Origin: Enterobacter ludwigii
GTDB taxonomy: Bacteria > Pseudomonadota > Gammaproteobacteria > Enterobacterales > Enterobacteriaceae
Reading direction: 5' to 3'
Length of the DNA: 64,000 nucleotides
NCBI RefSeq assembly: GCF_001750725.1
Contig: NZ_CP017279.1
Span: forward strand, 558,001 to 622,000
Below, piece by piece: positions 38,414 through 49,975 of this stretch (position 1 is its first letter; each line of letters starts with the position of its first letter). The position numbers and the translations under genes were made by a program. Below the pieces are notes generated by a model that was not told where the DNA came from, ran no database searches, and saw nothing but the letters and a program-made list of their open reading frames with translations.

Positions 38414-39121
38414 ATGGACCGATTTCCGCGTTCCGATTCAATAGTACAGCAGACCCGTACCGGGCTGCAGACGTATATGGCTCAGGTTTATGGCTGGATG
38501 ACGGTCGGTTTACTGCTGACCGCCTTTATCGCATGGTATGCAGCCAACACGCCTGAGCTGATGATGTTTATCTTCTCAAGCAAAATCACCTTCTTTGGGC
38601 TGATCATCGCGCAACTGGCGCTGGTCTTTGTTCTCTCCGGCCTGGTGCAGAAGCTGAGCGCCGGAATGGCGACCACGCTGTTTATGCTCTATTCGGCACT
38701 GACGGGGCTAACGCTCTCCAGCATCTTCATCGTGTATACCTATTCCTCCATCGCCAGCACGTTTGTGGTCGCTGGCGGGATGTTTGGTGCGATGAGCCTC
38801 TACGGCTACACCACGAAGCGTGACCTGAGCGGTTTCGGCAGCATGCTGTTTATGGGGCTGATTGGGATTGTGCTGGCGTCGCTGGTGAACCTGTGGCTGA
38901 AGAGTGAAGCGCTGATGTGGGCGGTGACCTATATCGGGGTTGTGATCTTCGTCGGTTTGACGGCCTACGACACTCAGAAGCTGAAAAATATTGGCGAACA
39001 GATTGACGTACGCGACAGCTCAAACCTGCGCAAATACGCGATTCTGGGCGCCCTGACGCTGTATCTGGACTTCATCAACCTGTTCCTGATGTTGCTGCGT
39101 ATTTTAGGCAACCGTCGTTAA
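38414..39121 (+). CDS. ybhL: BAX inhibitor-1 family membrane protein YbhL
   Basis: YbhL is an inner-membrane protein of the BI-1/TMBIM family, whose members can act as pH-sensitive calcium leak channels; the role in enterics is not known. The 235-residue chain has seven hydrophobic helices. The C-terminal family signature is ITYIGVVIFVGLTAYDTQ-like in AVTYIGVVIFVGLTAYDTQ (about 176-194). It reads after moaE but probably from its own promoter. Confidence 0.92.
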   Translation: MDRFPRSDSIVQQTRTGLQTYMAQVYGWMTVGLLLTAFIAWYAANTPELMMFIFSSKITFFGLIIAQLALVFVLSGLVQKLSAGMATTLFMLYSALTGLTLSSIFIVYTYSSIASTFVVAGGMFGAMSLYGYTTKRDLSGFGSMLFMGLIGIVLASLVNLWLKSEALMWAVTYIGVVIFVGLTAYDTQKLKNIGEQIDVRDSSNLRKYAILGALTLYLDFINLFLMLLRILGNRR

Positions 39122-39132
39122 GGGTATTTCCC

Positions 39133-39163
39133 TTACCCGACCTGCGTTGCGCAGGTCGGGTAA
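39133..39163. repeat. Long GC-rich palindrome between ybhL and ybhN
   Basis: Thirteen-base perfect arms beginning TTACCCGACC and ending GGTCGGGTAA surround the loop GTTGC. There is no T run, so it is more like a REP-type unit than an intrinsic terminator. It separates two convergent genes. Confidence 0.7.
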
Positions 39164-39179
39164 GTTCCCCCGCCAGACC

Positions 39180-40142
39180 TCACTTCGCTAACGCTTTCTC
39201 ATTCTTCGCCCGCAGTTTCTTCGCCCGACTCTCCAGCACCAGATAACACACCGTTGCCAGCGCCAGCGGCAGGAAGTAATAGAGCATACGGTAGGCCAGC
39301 AGGGCGGCAATAATCGTACCCTGTGAAACATGCTCTCCGGCGAGCAGGGCGATAAATACCGCCTCCAGCACCCCAATCCCCGCCGGAATATGCACGATTA
39401 CGCCGGCAATGCTGCTGACCAGCAGCACGCCCAGCACAAAGAAGTAATTCACATCTTCACCAATGAGCATCCAGATAATCGCCCCCATCGCCATCCAGTT
39501 GGCGCTGGACACGGCCATCTGCAGGACCGCGAATTTCCACGAAGGCAGCACCAGTTTTTGCCCCTTGATGGTCATGTGTCGGCGTTTGGCAAAGGCGCAG
39601 GCCCAAAGATAGAGCGCAATGATGAGCAGTAATGCAAAGCCTAAAATCCGCAGCGTGGTTTCATCGATGTACCAGTGCGCAGGCAATTGCACCACGCCGA
39701 TGGTGAAAATCACTCCGCCGAGCAGAATGTAACCCAGCCAGTTGGTGGTGATGCTGAGGGAAAAAATGCGCGTAATGGTCCCACCCGGCAGGCCGAGGCG
39801 CGAGTAAAGGCGATAGCGCATGCCGATCCCGCCCACCCAGGTACTCAATGTCAGGTTAAAGGCGTAACAGATAAACGACACCAGCATGACCTGGCGCTTC
39901 GCAAGCTTATGGCCGCAGTAGGCGCGGCCCAGCAGGTCATAGCAGCCGTATATGAGGTAGCTTACAATCACCAGCCCCACCGCGCCCAGCAGCACCAGCC
40001 GGTTGTAGTTGCGGATAACTTTCCACACCTCTTCCCAGTCAACTTTCTGGGCGTAAACCACCAGCAGAACCGCGACGGCGATGAAAAACAGCCAGGTGAG
40101 GATCTTTTTAGCCAGCCGCCAACGTGGATGTGATTTCGACAT
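39180..40142 (-). CDS. ybhN: Inner-membrane protein YbhN (LPG synthase-like family)
   Basis: YbhN is a polytopic membrane protein of the UPF0104/lysylphosphatidylglycerol synthase transmembrane family, without the soluble transferase domain; its function is not established. The 320-residue chain has about eight hydrophobic spans and a very basic C-terminus ending in KALAK. It overlaps clsB by one base, and clsB overlaps ybhP by four, so the three form an operon ybhP-clsB-ybhN. Confidence 0.92.
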   Translation of the reverse strand: MSKSHPRWRLAKKILTWLFFIAVAVLLVVYAQKVDWEEVWKVIRNYNRLVLLGAVGLVIVSYLIYGCYDLLGRAYCGHKLAKRQVMLVSFICYAFNLTLSTWVGGIGMRYRLYSRLGLPGGTITRIFSLSITTNWLGYILLGGVIFTIGVVQLPAHWYIDETTLRILGFALLLIIALYLWACAFAKRRHMTIKGQKLVLPSWKFAVLQMAVSSANWMAMGAIIWMLIGEDVNYFFVLGVLLVSSIAGVIVHIPAGIGVLEAVFIALLAGEHVSQGTIIAALLAYRMLYYFLPLALATVCYLVLESRAKKLRAKNEKALAK

Positions 40143-41383
40143 CAGGTTTTCCCTCCATCTTCCGCTTCAACGCGGTCCTGGGTTTCCATTTCGGGCTGGA
40201 CAGGCGGATCCACCAGCGCAAGTTTTGGCGTGTGCGCCGGCAGCCAGCCCACCATCGCCGGGAAATGACGCAGGAAGTGGAACACCACCACGCTAATACC
40301 CAGATTCCACCAGGTGCGTTTGGGCACCATGGATTCGTCCACGCGCACGCAGTCGTTCACGATCAACGCCTGCAGGTTATCCCTGAGAGTCTGGTTGAAA
40401 TGGCGATCGTGGATGATCAGGTTAGCTTCAAGATTGAGTGATAAACTCAGCGGGTCGAGATTGCTGGAGCCCACGGTGGCCCAGTGATCGTCCATCAGGG
40501 CAACTTTGCCGTGCAGCGGCCGACGGCGATATTCGTAAATTTGTACGCCACCTTTCACCAGATAGTTGTACAGCAGCCGGGCACCGATTTTGACAATCTG
40601 CATGTCCGGCTCGCCCTGAACAATGAGCTTCACGCGAACGCCGCGTCGGGCCGCATTGCGCATGGCATGCAGCAGGCGATAGCCCGGGAAAAAGTAGGCG
40701 TTGGCGATGATCACTTCGCGCTTCGCATTCGCCAGCATCTTCAGGTAATGCCGCTCAATGTCGTCCCGGTGCTCACCGTTATCCCGCCAGACAAACAGCG
40801 CCTGCGCTTCACCGGGGTGACGGTTCTCTTCCGGACGATGGTGGCGGCGCTGCCACCAGCGGCGGGCAGCTTCTTTACCGGGCAGGTTTTCCAGCTCAAA
40901 GAGCAGGATATCCTGCACCACCGGTCCTTCAATGCGAATCGCGTAATCCTGCTTGGCTTCCGGGCCGTAATCGGACATATGTTCAGCGGAGTAGTTAATG
41001 CCGCCAACAAACGCTACCGTCTCATCCACCACCACAATTTTGCGGTGCATCCGGCGGAAAAGATTGGTACGCATGCCGAAAAGGCGAGGGCCAGGATCGT
41101 AATAACGGAACACGACGCCTGCTGAGGTGAGCTCATTGACGAACGCATCACTGAGGTCCGGTGAGCCATAGCCATCCAGCAGCACTTCGATTTTGACGCC
41201 ACGCAGGGCAGCACGCAGCAGCACGCTGTGCAACTGCTTACCGACGTCGTCTTCGAACCAGATAAACGTTTCAAGGATCACTTTCTGCTTTGCGTGGTCA
41301 ATCGCGTCAAACACCGCGGGGTAATATTCATCCCCGTTGACCAGCAGCGTGATCCGGTTGCCTTCCTGCCATGAACATTTCAT
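40142..41383 (-). CDS. clsB: Cardiolipin synthase B
   Basis: ClsB belongs to the phospholipase D superfamily and makes cardiolipin from phosphatidylglycerol; in E. coli it can also make phosphatidylglycerol in vitro. The 413-residue protein has two HKD motifs: [20 protein letters not shown] (about 113-132) and [20 protein letters not shown] (about 293-312). Between ybhP and ybhN it forms a tightly overlapping three-gene unit. Confidence 0.95.
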   Translation of the reverse strand: MKCSWQEGNRITLLVNGDEYYPAVFDAIDHAKQKVILETFIWFEDDVGKQLHSVLLRAALRGVKIEVLLDGYGSPDLSDAFVNELTSAGVVFRYYDPGPRLFGMRTNLFRRMHRKIVVVDETVAFVGGINYSAEHMSDYGPEAKQDYAIRIEGPVVQDILLFELENLPGKEAARRWWQRRHHRPEENRHPGEAQALFVWRDNGEHRDDIERHYLKMLANAKREVIIANAYFFPGYRLLHAMRNAARRGVRVKLIVQGEPDMQIVKIGARLLYNYLVKGGVQIYEYRRRPLHGKVALMDDHWATVGSSNLDPLSLSLNLEANLIIHDRHFNQTLRDNLQALIVNDCVRVDESMVPKRTWWNLGISVVVFHFLRHFPAMVGWLPAHTPKLALVDPPVQPEMETQDRVEAEDGGKT

Positions 41384-42141
41384 AAGTGGATCTCCGCGCT
41401 GAGCGGCGCATGGTCGGAAAGATGTCGCCAGTTAAGTAACGCCAGTGCGGTCGGGCTGCTGGCATGGGCGTTTTTCACGTAGATTCTGTCGAGTCGCAAA
41501 AACGGGAACCGTACCGGAAAGGTGCGTGCAGGCCTGCCGTTTGCACGGGTGAAAATCTCCTCAAGTCCGGCATCAACCTTCAACGGATGGTTAGCCCGCT
41601 GCCGCCAGTCGTTGAAATCACCGGCCACGACCACGGGTTCACCTTCGGGCAGGGCATTGGTCCATTCGGCCAGCATTTTTAGCTGAGCCTGGCGATGGGC
41701 TTCGCGCAGGCCCAGATGAACACAGCCCACGTGCACCGGGAACGCCAGATCCGGCGGGGCGATACGGCAGTAAAGCAGCCCGCGTTTTTCACTTTCACCC
41801 ACAGAGACGTCGCGGTTTTCGTAATGTTCGATGGGAAAACGTGACAGCACCGCATTACCGTGATGCCCTTCCGGGTACACCGCGTTGCGCCCGTAGGCGT
41901 AATCACTCCACATGGTGTCGGCCAGGAATTCGTAGTGCGGGGTGTCCGGCCAGTTTTCAAAGTGAAGCGGATGCACTTCGTGCGCGCCCATGACTTCCTG
42001 AAGGCAGACAATGTCCGCGCTGACGGTGCGAACCGCGTCGCGCAGCTCCGGTAAAATGAAGCGGCGGTTAAATGCTGTGAAGCCTTTATGAATGTTTATC
42101 GTCAGCACTTTAAGCGAGAAATGCTGCATTTTTTTGGTCAT
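41380..42141 (-). CDS. ybhP: Endonuclease/exonuclease/phosphatase-family protein YbhP
   Basis: YbhP has the metal-dependent EEP fold shared by DNase I-like enzymes and phosphatases; its substrate is not known. The 253-residue chain has LTINIHKG (about 13-20), the metal glutamate in [12 protein letters not shown] (about 46-57), AGDFNDWR (about 178) and the terminal [11 protein letters not shown]. Its place before clsB suggests a link to membrane lipids, but this is only inferred from context. Confidence 0.92.
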   Translation of the reverse strand: MTKKMQHFSLKVLTINIHKGFTAFNRRFILPELRDAVRTVSADIVCLQEVMGAHEVHPLHFENWPDTPHYEFLADTMWSDYAYGRNAVYPEGHHGNAVLSRFPIEHYENRDVSVGESEKRGLLYCRIAPPDLAFPVHVGCVHLGLREAHRQAQLKMLAEWTNALPEGEPVVVAGDFNDWRQRANHPLKVDAGLEEIFTRANGRPARTFPVRFPFLRLDRIYVKNAHASSPTALALLNWRHLSDHAPLSAEIHL

Positions 42142-42274
42142 ACGTTCCTTCCAGGGTGACTATCCCGATGAAAATAAAGTGTAGTAGGCGTCACAAAAAG
42201 ATGCGGTGTTACGGAATTTTCCGTAAAGTGCGGTAGTCTGATTAAGCAGAGAAAAATCCTTCAGGAGAGAAGCC

Positions 42275-42685
42275 ATGAAGTGGCAACAACGCGTTCGTGT
42301 CGCAACTGGCCTGAGTTGCTGGCAGATAATGTTGCATTTACTGGTCGTGGCCGTACTGGTGATGGGCTGGATGAGCGGCACGCTGGTGCGGGTCGGCTTA
42401 GGGCTATGCGTCCTCTATGGCGTCACCGTACTGTCGATGCTGTTTTTACAGCGCCACCACGAAGCACGCTGGCGTGAGGTGGGTGATGTGCTCGAAGAGC
42501 TCACCACCACCTGGTACTTTGGTGCGGCGATGATTGTGCTTTGGTTGTTGTCGCGTGTGCTGCAAAACAACCTGCTGCTGGCCCTGGCCGGTCTGGCAAT
42601 CCTCGCAGGGCCTGCCGTGGTCTCGTTACTGACCAAAGAGAAAAAGCTACGCGATGTTTCGTCTAAACATCACGTACGCCACTGA
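42275..42685 (+). CDS. ybhQ: Small inner-membrane protein YbhQ
   Basis: YbhQ is a 136-residue membrane protein of unknown function, conserved in enterics. Four hydrophobic segments are visible, with the central cytoplasmic stretch around [16 protein letters not shown]. It is well preceded by AGGAGAGAAGCC. Its last 39 bp overlap the end of convergent ybhR, yet both proteins keep family length. Confidence 0.9.
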   Translation: MKWQQRVRVATGLSCWQIMLHLLVVAVLVMGWMSGTLVRVGLGLCVLYGVTVLSMLFLQRHHEARWREVGDVLEELTTTWYFGAAMIVLWLLSRVLQNNLLLALAGLAILAGPAVVSLLTKEKKLRDVSSKHHVRH

Positions 42686-43753
42686 GCCCGTCGTGGCCGC
42701 TATGATCAGTAGCGGCCACAAACTTCCCCAGACAATGTCCAGACTCGCATCCTTCAGATAGATCTGCTTGGTGATATCCGTGAAGTGCCGAATCGGGTTT
42801 ATCCACGTCAAATCCTGTAACCATACCGGCATGTTCTCGACGGGCGAGACGTAGCCCGAAAGCAAAATCGCCGGCATCATAAAGACGAACACGCCAATAA
42901 ATGCCTGCTGCTGGGTAGAGCAGAGCGCGGAAATCAGCAGTCCAAACCCGACCAGCGACAGCCCGTAAATCACCATCGTGAAGTAGAACAGCGCCAGCGA
43001 ACCGGCGAACGGGATTTGGTAGGCCCATATTCCCACGCCCAGCACGATGGTGGCCTGGAAGGTCGCGACAATCAGCGCCGGAACCGCTTTGCCGACGAAA
43101 ATTTGCCATGTTGCGAGCGGGGAAACCAGCAGCTGATCGAGCGTCCCCTGTTCGCGCTCACGGGCGACGGAGAGTGACGTTACGATCATCACTCCGATGG
43201 TGGTGATCATGGCGATCAGCGATGGCACCACGAACCATTTGTAATCCAGATTCGGGTTATACCAGTTGCGCACCACCAGCTCGCTGTTGTTAAGTTTCGG
43301 TTTCCCGTCCATCAACTCCTGTTGGTAATCCTTCACCACCTGCTGAAGATAGTTGGCTGCAATCTGGGCGCTGTTGGAGTTGCGCCCGTCGAGGATTAAC
43401 TGCATTGGTGCCGTCTGGAAGGTATCCAGGTTGCGGGAAAAATCGGCCGGGAAACGCACCAGCAATAACGCTTTTTGCGTATCGATGGTGGGCTGGATCT
43501 CCTGTGGGCTTTTCAGCAGCAGGATGTGGGTAAAAGCCTTCGCCCGGGCGAAACGCTGCGTCAATTCGACGGAATGTTTGCCGTTATCTTCGTTGTAGAT
43601 AGCAATGGTGGCGTTAGTCACCTCCAGCGTGGCGGCAAACGGGAAGAGCAACACCTGAAGCAACACCGGTAATACCAGAATGGCGCGCGTCTGCGGCTCG
43701 CGCAGCAGCGACTGCAGCTCTTTGCGTATCAATGTCCATAAACGGTGAAACAT
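42647..43753 (-). CDS. ybhR: ABC exporter permease YbhR
   Basis: YbhR is one of two ABC-2 type permeases of the YbhGFSR exporter. E. coli work links this exporter to drug and cation efflux. The 368-residue protein has one N-terminal helix, a large periplasmic domain (about 50-180) and five C-terminal helices with the signature region [18 protein letters not shown] (about 195-212). It is the last gene of the operon, 9 bp after ybhS. Confidence 0.93.
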   Translation of the reverse strand: MFHRLWTLIRKELQSLLREPQTRAILVLPVLLQVLLFPFAATLEVTNATIAIYNEDNGKHSVELTQRFARAKAFTHILLLKSPQEIQPTIDTQKALLLVRFPADFSRNLDTFQTAPMQLILDGRNSNSAQIAANYLQQVVKDYQQELMDGKPKLNNSELVVRNWYNPNLDYKWFVVPSLIAMITTIGVMIVTSLSVAREREQGTLDQLLVSPLATWQIFVGKAVPALIVATFQATIVLGVGIWAYQIPFAGSLALFYFTMVIYGLSLVGFGLLISALCSTQQQAFIGVFVFMMPAILLSGYVSPVENMPVWLQDLTWINPIRHFTDITKQIYLKDASLDIVWGSLWPLLIIAATTGSVAYVMFRRNIA

Positions 43754-43762
43754 GTTCGCTCC

Positions 43763-44896
43763 TTAATCCAGACGCCGTTTGGTCTTTATCCACGTCAGCC
43801 CAATAAACATCGTTGCCGATGCCAGCAAAAACAGCGTGTTGATGATCAGCACCACCGGAATATTCCCCGCCAGGAACAGGCTTTGCAGCGTACTCACGAA
43901 GTAGCGCGCCGGAATAATGTAAGTCACGGCACGGATTACGGCGGGCATGCTGTCTATCTGGAAAATAAACCCGGACAGCATAATCGACGGTAAAAAGGCG
44001 GCGTTCAGGGCCACCTGCGCGGCGTTGAACTGATTACGGGTGATGGTGGAGATAAGCAGCCCCATCCCGAGGGTGCTCAGTAAAAACAGACTGGTGATAA
44101 AGAACAGCACCACCAGCGATCCGCGGTACGGCACGCCGAGGATAAACACCGAGACCAGCATGCAGAGCAGCATCGCCAGCATGCCGAGGAAGTAGTAGGG
44201 AATAAGTTTACAGAGCAGCAGTTCAACCCGTGTGACCTCGGTAGACAGCAGCGCCTCCATGGTGCCGCGTTCCCACTCGCGGGCAATCACCAGCGAGGTC
44301 AAAATGGCGCCAATAACCGTCATGATGATGGTCACCGCACCCGGGATAATAAAATGCTGGCTAATGGCCGCAGGGTTAAACCAGTAGCGCGTCTGCACGT
44401 CGATCAGCGGTTCGAAGGTTTCCCCGCGGTCTTCGGCGCGCTGCATTTGCCACAGCTGCCAGATGCCCTCCACATAGCCTTGTACAAAGTTCGCGGTGTT
44501 TGGCTCGCTGCCGTCGGTGATCACCTGCACCGGCGCACTGGCATCGGTGCGCGCCATGTTGGTGGCAAAATCTACCGGGATCACCACCAGCCCGCGTATC
44601 TTCCCGGCCTGCATCATCTGGATTAACGCCTGCCGGTTGTCGCTGATGGTGGCGTCGATGTAAGGGGAGCCGGTCATGGTGTGGGTGAAATCAAGCGCCT
44701 CTTCGCTCTGTTGCTCCAGCAAAATCCCGACCCGCAGTTTGCTGGAGTCGAGGTTGATCCCGTAGCCAAAGATGAAGAGCAGCAGCAGGGGGATCACCAC
44801 AGCGATCAGCCAGCTGCTGGGGTCACGCACGATCTGGCGCGTCTCTTTGATACACAACGCACGCACCCTGCGCCATGAAATGGCGTTATTGCGCAT
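43763..44896 (-). CDS. ybhS: ABC exporter permease YbhS
   Basis: YbhS is the partner permease to YbhR, with the same ABC-2 layout: one N-terminal helix ([16 protein letters not shown]), a periplasmic domain and five C-terminal helices around [18 protein letters not shown] (about 200). The start at 44896 ([11 protein letters not shown]) gives 377 residues, the E. coli length, and follows AGGAGAATGCCC; the frame continues upstream to 44971 inside ybhF. It overlaps ybhF by 11 bp. Confidence 0.92.
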   Translation of the reverse strand: MRNNAISWRRVRALCIKETRQIVRDPSSWLIAVVIPLLLLFIFGYGINLDSSKLRVGILLEQQSEEALDFTHTMTGSPYIDATISDNRQALIQMMQAGKIRGLVVIPVDFATNMARTDASAPVQVITDGSEPNTANFVQGYVEGIWQLWQMQRAEDRGETFEPLIDVQTRYWFNPAAISQHFIIPGAVTIIMTVIGAILTSLVIAREWERGTMEALLSTEVTRVELLLCKLIPYYFLGMLAMLLCMLVSVFILGVPYRGSLVVLFFITSLFLLSTLGMGLLISTITRNQFNAAQVALNAAFLPSIMLSGFIFQIDSMPAVIRAVTYIIPARYFVSTLQSLFLAGNIPVVLIINTLFLLASATMFIGLTWIKTKRRLD

Positions 44897-46625
44897 GGGC
44901 ATTCTCCTTATCCCAGTCGTGGATGAGGGTAATAAACGCCTGTTCCATGGTCGGGTCCGGCACCTCATCATCGGCAGCCTGTTCTTTCAGGTCGTCCGGC
45001 GTACCGTGGGCAATCAGCTTGCCGCGATACACCAGCCCGATGCGGTCGCAGTATTCCGCCTCATCCATAAAGTGGGTGGTTACCATGACCGTGACCCCTT
45101 TCTCCACCATGCTGTTAATATGCAGCCAGAACTCGCGGCGGGTGAGGGGGTCAACGCCGGAGGTCGGCTCATCGAGAAACAGGATATCGGGCTCATGCAT
45201 TAATGAGCAGGCCAGCGCCAGCCGCTGCTTGAAACCGAGCGGCAGTTCGTCGGTGGCATGGGAAGCAATGCCCGTCAGGCCAAAGGCCTCGCTCATGCGG
45301 TGGATTTTCTCGTTCTGCGCGCGGCCCCGCAGGCCGTACACGCCGGAGAAAAAGCGCAGGTTCTGCTCGACCGTCAGGTTGCCATACAGCGAGAATTTTT
45401 GCGCCATATAGCCCAGATGCTGACGCGCCTTGCCGGAGCTGACCTTCAGGTCCATGTCGAGCACCAGCGCTTTCCCCGAGGTCGGTACCAGCAGGCCGCA
45501 CATCATCTTAAAAGTGGTCGATTTCCCGGCGCCGTTTGGCCCGAGCAGGCCAAAAATCTCACCGCGTTTCACCGCGAAATTGACGTTATCGGTGGCGGCG
45601 AAATCCCCAAACTTTTTGGTGAGGGATTTGGCTTCAATCACCGTTTCACCCGGCGTACCTTCAACCGTGTGCAGGATCGCGGCGAGGGGGGATTCTGATG
45701 TCCCTGCGCCGCCGAGCAGATCGATAAACGCATCTTCAAAGCGTGGCGCGGTCTCCTCCATCTCAATTTCAGGCATACCCGGTGCACGACGTATATCGTC
45801 CGCGGTCGCCTCTTTCGTGAGGATCACGCGCACCGAACGGCCCTGAATCATTCCATCGCTGACCTGAGGTAGCTTTAGCACCCGCTGCAGCAGCTGACGG
45901 TTGGAGGCCTGGGCGCTGTGCAACAGGAAGCTGCGACCAGCCATGCTCTGCGTCAGCGTGGTCGGCTCGCCCTGATAAAGCAGCTCACCTTCGTTCATCA
46001 GCAGAACGTCACGGCACTGTTCCGCTTCATCAAGGTACGAAGTGCTCCAGAGGATCAGCATCCCATCGCCGGCTAACTCATGCACCATCTGCCACAGCTC
46101 GCGGCGCGAAATCGGGTCGACGCCCACGCCAGGTTCATCGAGCAAGAGAACCTTCGGCTCGCCCACCAGCGTACAGGCCAGCCCCAGCTTCTGTTTCATC
46201 CCGCCGGAGAGCTTGCCCGCCAGCCGGTCGGTGAAGGGGCCAAGCGAGGTAAATTCCAGCAAACGGGCAAAGGTCTTCTGACGGGTTTCGCCAGTGACGC
46301 TGCGCAGGTCAGCATACAGATTGAGGTTTTCCATCACCGTCAGGTCTTCATACAGACCAAACTTCTGCGGCATATAGCCCAGCATGGCATGGAGCGCGCC
46401 ATCGTCTTTAATCGGGTCGAGTCCGAGCACGCTGGCGGTTCCTTCATCGGGCTTTAACAAACCCGCCAGCATCCGCATCAGCGTCGTTTTGCCTGCGCCG
46501 TCCGGGCCAACCAGCCCGGTCACATAGCCTTTCTGAATGGTACAGTTCAGCGGGGCGACGGCAGGTTTTTCCATTCCCGCGAAGCGTTTGACCAGATTGT
46601 TGAGCTGAATAACCGCGTCATTCAT
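44886..46625 (-). CDS. ybhF: ABC exporter ATPase YbhF (two fused domains)
   Basis: YbhF has two ABC ATPase domains in 579 residues and powers the YbhR/YbhS permeases. Walker A motifs are GPDGAGKTT (about 37) and GPNGAGKST (about 347). Walker B motifs are [12 protein letters not shown] and [12 protein letters not shown]. The first signature is LSGGMKQK, the second the altered LPLGFKQR, so the two sites are unequal. It overlaps ybhG by 8 bp upstream. Confidence 0.94.
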   Translation of the reverse strand: MNDAVIQLNNLVKRFAGMEKPAVAPLNCTIQKGYVTGLVGPDGAGKTTLMRMLAGLLKPDEGTASVLGLDPIKDDGALHAMLGYMPQKFGLYEDLTVMENLNLYADLRSVTGETRQKTFARLLEFTSLGPFTDRLAGKLSGGMKQKLGLACTLVGEPKVLLLDEPGVGVDPISRRELWQMVHELAGDGMLILWSTSYLDEAEQCRDVLLMNEGELLYQGEPTTLTQSMAGRSFLLHSAQASNRQLLQRVLKLPQVSDGMIQGRSVRVILTKEATADDIRRAPGMPEIEMEETAPRFEDAFIDLLGGAGTSESPLAAILHTVEGTPGETVIEAKSLTKKFGDFAATDNVNFAVKRGEIFGLLGPNGAGKSTTFKMMCGLLVPTSGKALVLDMDLKVSSGKARQHLGYMAQKFSLYGNLTVEQNLRFFSGVYGLRGRAQNEKIHRMSEAFGLTGIASHATDELPLGFKQRLALACSLMHEPDILFLDEPTSGVDPLTRREFWLHINSMVEKGVTVMVTTHFMDEAEYCDRIGLVYRGKLIAHGTPDDLKEQAADDEVPDPTMEQAFITLIHDWDKENAHAQ

Positions 46626-47613
46626 GTCGTTCCCCGTCGCTGACTTTTACGGTGACAGGCATGCCCTGACGCAGCGCGTCGTCGGCATCGGTCACGATGA
46701 TGCGCAGGCGATAAACCAGGTCGGTACGCAGATCCGGCGTTTCAACCGTTTTAGGCGTGAATTCAGCCGTCGGTGACACAAAGCCAACTTTGCCATGATA
46801 CGGTTTATCCGGCCGACCGTCGGTGTAGAGCAGCAGCTCGCGGCCCGGCTGCATCTGGCCGAGATTAGGCTCATCAATGTAGGCGCGCACCCATACCGGA
46901 CGCGTCAGAGAAAGCGTCAGGACGGTGCTCCCCGCGCTTAACATGCTGCCCGGCTCCACGGCGCGGGTCATCAGCGTGCCGTCAGACGGGGCAATGAGCG
47001 TGGTGTCGTGCAGATCCAGTTCCGCCTGCGCCAGCTGCGCCTGCGCCTGTTCCAGGCTGGCTTTTGCCTGCGCGATGTCCTGCGGGCGGTTACCGGTGTG
47101 GTACTGGCTTAATTTATCCTGGGCGGATTTCAGCGTCGCCTGGGCCTGGTCGCGGGAGGAGCGGGCGTTTTCCAGGTCGTTGGCAGAAATGGTGCGGCTT
47201 TTCCACAGTCCCTGCTGACGGGCATAGAAGTTTTGCGCGTAGTCATAGGCGGCCTGCGCCTGTTTGACCGCGGCGGCGGCCTGAGCAATCTCTTCGTCAC
47301 GGTAGCCGGCCAGCATCAGGTCATATTGCGCCTGCGCCACGGAAACGCCTGCTTTCGCCTGCATCAGCGCGTTCTCGTACGGGGCCTTGTCGAGCATCCC
47401 CAGCCTCTGACCGGTTTTGATGGTATCGCCTTCATCAACGGTGAGGGAGGCCAGGCGCCCCCCGACGCGGAAACTCATATTCACGGTGCGAATATCGACG
47501 TTACCGTACAGCGTCAGGCCTCTGTCCTGGTGACTTTGATACCACAGCCAGCCGCCGATACCTGCGGCAAGCAGAACAACGACCACCAGAATGATGGCGA
47601 CAGGTTTTTTCAT
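46618..47613 (-). CDS. ybhG: HlyD-family membrane fusion protein YbhG
   Basis: YbhG is the periplasmic adaptor of the YbhGFSR exporter and probably links it to an outer-membrane channel such as TolC. The 331-residue protein has an N-terminal membrane anchor, a lipoyl-like half motif [17 protein letters not shown] (about 38-54), a long alpha-helical hairpin rich in Ala and Gln (about 75-205) and a beta-barrel part. It follows cecR with a 4-bp overlap. Confidence 0.93.
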   Translation of the reverse strand: MKKPVAIILVVVVLLAAGIGGWLWYQSHQDRGLTLYGNVDIRTVNMSFRVGGRLASLTVDEGDTIKTGQRLGMLDKAPYENALMQAKAGVSVAQAQYDLMLAGYRDEEIAQAAAAVKQAQAAYDYAQNFYARQQGLWKSRTISANDLENARSSRDQAQATLKSAQDKLSQYHTGNRPQDIAQAKASLEQAQAQLAQAELDLHDTTLIAPSDGTLMTRAVEPGSMLSAGSTVLTLSLTRPVWVRAYIDEPNLGQMQPGRELLLYTDGRPDKPYHGKVGFVSPTAEFTPKTVETPDLRTDLVYRLRIIVTDADDALRQGMPVTVKVSDGERHE

Positions 47614-48287
47614 GACTTCAGGCTCCTTTGCGTTAAGCCTTGCAGGATCAGATCGAGATGACAGGTGATGACCTGGCTAATCTGCGCGGCTTTATCCTCA
47701 TCAAATTGTGTCCAGCCGGTGCGTAACAGGATCGTTTCGCGCCCAAGACGGAAGGCGAGAATTTCACCCAGCAGGGCGTGGGTATGCAAAATAGTCTCGG
47801 TATCGTCGGCGTCTCGTCCGGTATAGGCCGCGATCAGCCGGGTCAGGTGCGTATGCATCGGGGCAATCACCTGATCGTGCACTCGCTGGTAAGCCGCCGT
47901 AGGGGAGAGCTGCTCACGGGAGATGAACTTACTCAGGCTCAGCGTCTCGTCGTGGGTCAGCAGGCGAATCATATTGTCGCAGGCGCTGATAATCAGCTGC
48001 CTGATGGCGGCGCGATCCGGCGACGGTTGGCTCAATAGCCCGCTGGCCTCTTCAACGTGTGGCCGAAAATGGTTACCGATAAAGTCGGCGATCCACTGGG
48101 CACAGGCGAGGTACAAATCCTCTTTTGAGCCAAAATAGTAGGTGATGGCCGCAATGTTTTGCCCGGCCTGCGCCGCGATGTCCCGCGTGGTGGCATGCAG
48201 ACCATATTCGCCAAACTGCGCCAGCGCGGCGGCAATAAGCTGGTTTTTGGCCTGTTCACCTTTCGATGTCGTAGGGGTCGTATTCAT
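47610..48287 (-). CDS. cecR: TetR-family regulator CecR
   Basis: CecR (YbiH) controls the ybhGFSR exporter genes and rhlE, and in E. coli affects sensitivity to cefoperazone and chloramphenicol. The 225-residue protein has the TetR helix-turn-helix in [27 protein letters not shown] (about 33-59, split by the turn) and a helical ligand domain after it. It heads the operon and is divergent from rhlE. A perfect 20-bp palindrome just upstream is the likely operator. Confidence 0.93.
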   Translation of the reverse strand: MNTTPTTSKGEQAKNQLIAAALAQFGEYGLHATTRDIAAQAGQNIAAITYYFGSKEDLYLACAQWIADFIGNHFRPHVEEASGLLSQPSPDRAAIRQLIISACDNMIRLLTHDETLSLSKFISREQLSPTAAYQRVHDQVIAPMHTHLTRLIAAYTGRDADDTETILHTHALLGEILAFRLGRETILLRTGWTQFDEDKAAQISQVITCHLDLILQGLTQRSLKS

Positions 48288-48301
48288 GGCGGTTTTAAAA
48301 A

Positions 48302-48321
48302 TTAATCAATCGATTGATTAA
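48302..48321. promoter_or_regulatory. Likely CecR operator
   Basis: A perfect 20-bp palindrome with half-site TTAATCAATC lies 15 bp before the cecR start, in the gap shared with rhlE. Its form fits a TetR-family dimer. It could control both the exporter operon and rhlE. Confidence 0.8.
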
Positions 48322-48524
48322 CATTATGCCCGGTTGCCCATTTTGTCCAGTGACCACACGGCGGGAAATCTTTCGTCAACGCAGCGCCGCGGGATATTTT
48401 ATGCGCCACGTCACAAAACCTGCTACACTCCGCTGCTTCACGACATTGTGGTTTTTGTCCTTCCCTATTCGTTATATCTCCCTGAAAACTACACCTGTGA
48501 TGGTCGGGGCGGTTCGGAGTTTTT

Positions 48525-49913
48525 ATGTCTTTTGATTCCCTTGGCCTGAACCCTGAAATTTTGCGCGCTATCGCAGAGCAGGGCTACGTCGAGCCAACCC
48601 CAATCCAGCAGCAGGCTATTCCGGCCGTTCTGCAGGGCCGCGACCTGATGGCCAGCGCCCAGACCGGTACCGGTAAGACCGCGGGTTTTACCCTGCCGCT
48701 GTTAGAGCTGCTGGTAAAAAATCAGCCGCACGCTAAAGGACGTCGTCCGGTGCGTGCCCTGATCCTCACCCCAACGCGTGAGCTGGCGGCCCAGATTGGT
48801 GAGAACGTGCGTGAGTACAGCCGCTATCTCAACATTCGCTCGCTGGTGGTTTTCGGTGGAGTAAGCATTAACCCGCAGATGATGAAGCTGCGCGGTGGCG
48901 TGGACGTGCTGGTGGCAACGCCGGGTCGTCTGTTGGATCTTGAGCACCAGAATGCCCTGAAGCTTGATAGCATCGAAATCCTGGTGCTGGACGAAGCTGA
49001 CCGCATGCTGGATATGGGCTTTATCCACGACATTCGTCGCGTGCTGGCTAAGCTGCCACCGCGTCGTCAGAACCTGCTGTTCTCTGCCACCTTCTCTGAT
49101 GAGATCAAGGCGCTGGCGGAAAAACTGCTGCATAACCCGCTGGAAGTGGAAGTGGCGCGCCGCAACACCGCCTCTGAGCAAATTACCCAGCACGTTCACT
49201 TCGTTGATAAAAAGCGTAAGCGGGAACTGCTCTCCCATATGATTGGTCAGGGCAACTGGCAGCAGGTGCTGGTCTTTACCCGTACCAAGCACGGCGCTAA
49301 CCATCTGGCGGAGCAGCTGAATAAAGACGGTATCCGCAGCGCGGCGATCCACGGTAACAAAAGCCAGGGGGCACGTACCCGCGCGCTGGCTGAATTTAAA
49401 TCCGGTGACATTCGCGTCCTGGTTGCCACCGACATTGCTGCCCGTGGTCTGGATATTGAAGAGCTGCCGCACGTCGTCAACTACGAGCTGCCAAACGTAC
49501 CGGAAGACTATGTTCACCGTATCGGTCGTACCGGTCGTGCGGCGGCAACCGGTGAAGCGCTTTCGCTGGTGTGTGTGGATGAACACAAACTGCTGCGTGA
49601 TATCGAACGTCTGCTGAGAAAAGAGATCCCGCGTATCGAAACCCCGGGCTATGACGTGGACCCGTCCATCAAGGCGGAGCCTATTCAGAATGGCCGTCAG
49701 GGCGGCGGCGGTGGTCGTGGTCAGGGGGGCGGGGGGCGCAGTCAGCAGCCGCGTCGTTCTGAAGGCGGTGCACCGAAAGCCGCGGGCAAACCTCCGCGTC
49801 GTAATACAGAGGCTAAGCCAGGCGGTGAAAGCCCATGGCGTAGCGGCGAGGGGAAACCGGCAGGGGAAGGGCAGCGCCGACGCCGCCCGCGTAAACCTGC
49901 TAACCCGCAGTAA
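48525..49913 (+). CDS. rhlE: ATP-dependent RNA helicase RhlE
   Basis: RhlE is a DEAD-box helicase that remodels RNA, with a role in ribosome assembly and in RNA decay. The 462-residue protein has the Q motif [10 protein letters not shown], Walker A AQTGTGKT (about 45-52), DEAD (about 155), SAT, and motif [11 protein letters not shown] (about 326). The C-terminus (about 390-462) is a basic Gly/Arg/Pro tail ending in [12 protein letters not shown], likely an RNA-binding tail. It is slightly longer than E. coli RhlE because of this tail. Confidence 0.96.
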   Translation: MSFDSLGLNPEILRAIAEQGYVEPTPIQQQAIPAVLQGRDLMASAQTGTGKTAGFTLPLLELLVKNQPHAKGRRPVRALILTPTRELAAQIGENVREYSRYLNIRSLVVFGGVSINPQMMKLRGGVDVLVATPGRLLDLEHQNALKLDSIEILVLDEADRMLDMGFIHDIRRVLAKLPPRRQNLLFSATFSDEIKALAEKLLHNPLEVEVARRNTASEQITQHVHFVDKKRKRELLSHMIGQGNWQQVLVFTRTKHGANHLAEQLNKDGIRSAAIHGNKSQGARTRALAEFKSGDIRVLVATDIAARGLDIEELPHVVNYELPNVPEDYVHRIGRTGRAAATGEALSLVCVDEHKLLRDIERLLRKEIPRIETPGYDVDPSIKAEPIQNGRQGGGGGRGQGGGGRSQQPRRSEGGAPKAAGKPPRRNTEAKPGGESPWRSGEGKPAGEGQRRRRPRKPANPQ

Positions 49914-49918
49914 TCTGG

Positions 49919-49944
49919 AAGCCCGGTCGTAAAGCCGGGCTTTT
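49919..49944 (+). terminator. Terminator of rhlE
   Basis: Eight-base arms AAGCCCGG and CCGGGCTT with an 8-base loop are followed by TT and CTTTT. It lies 5 bp after the rhlE stop. Confidence 0.85.
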
Positions 49945-49975
49945 CTTTTGCGGCAGCGGAAAGAAAGTGCCACAA

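Noticed and set aside
48702..49973. A 423-codon open frame antisense to rhlE
   Set aside because: It mirrors the codon pattern of rhlE, has no ribosome site and no family resemblance; a shadow of a GC-rich gene.
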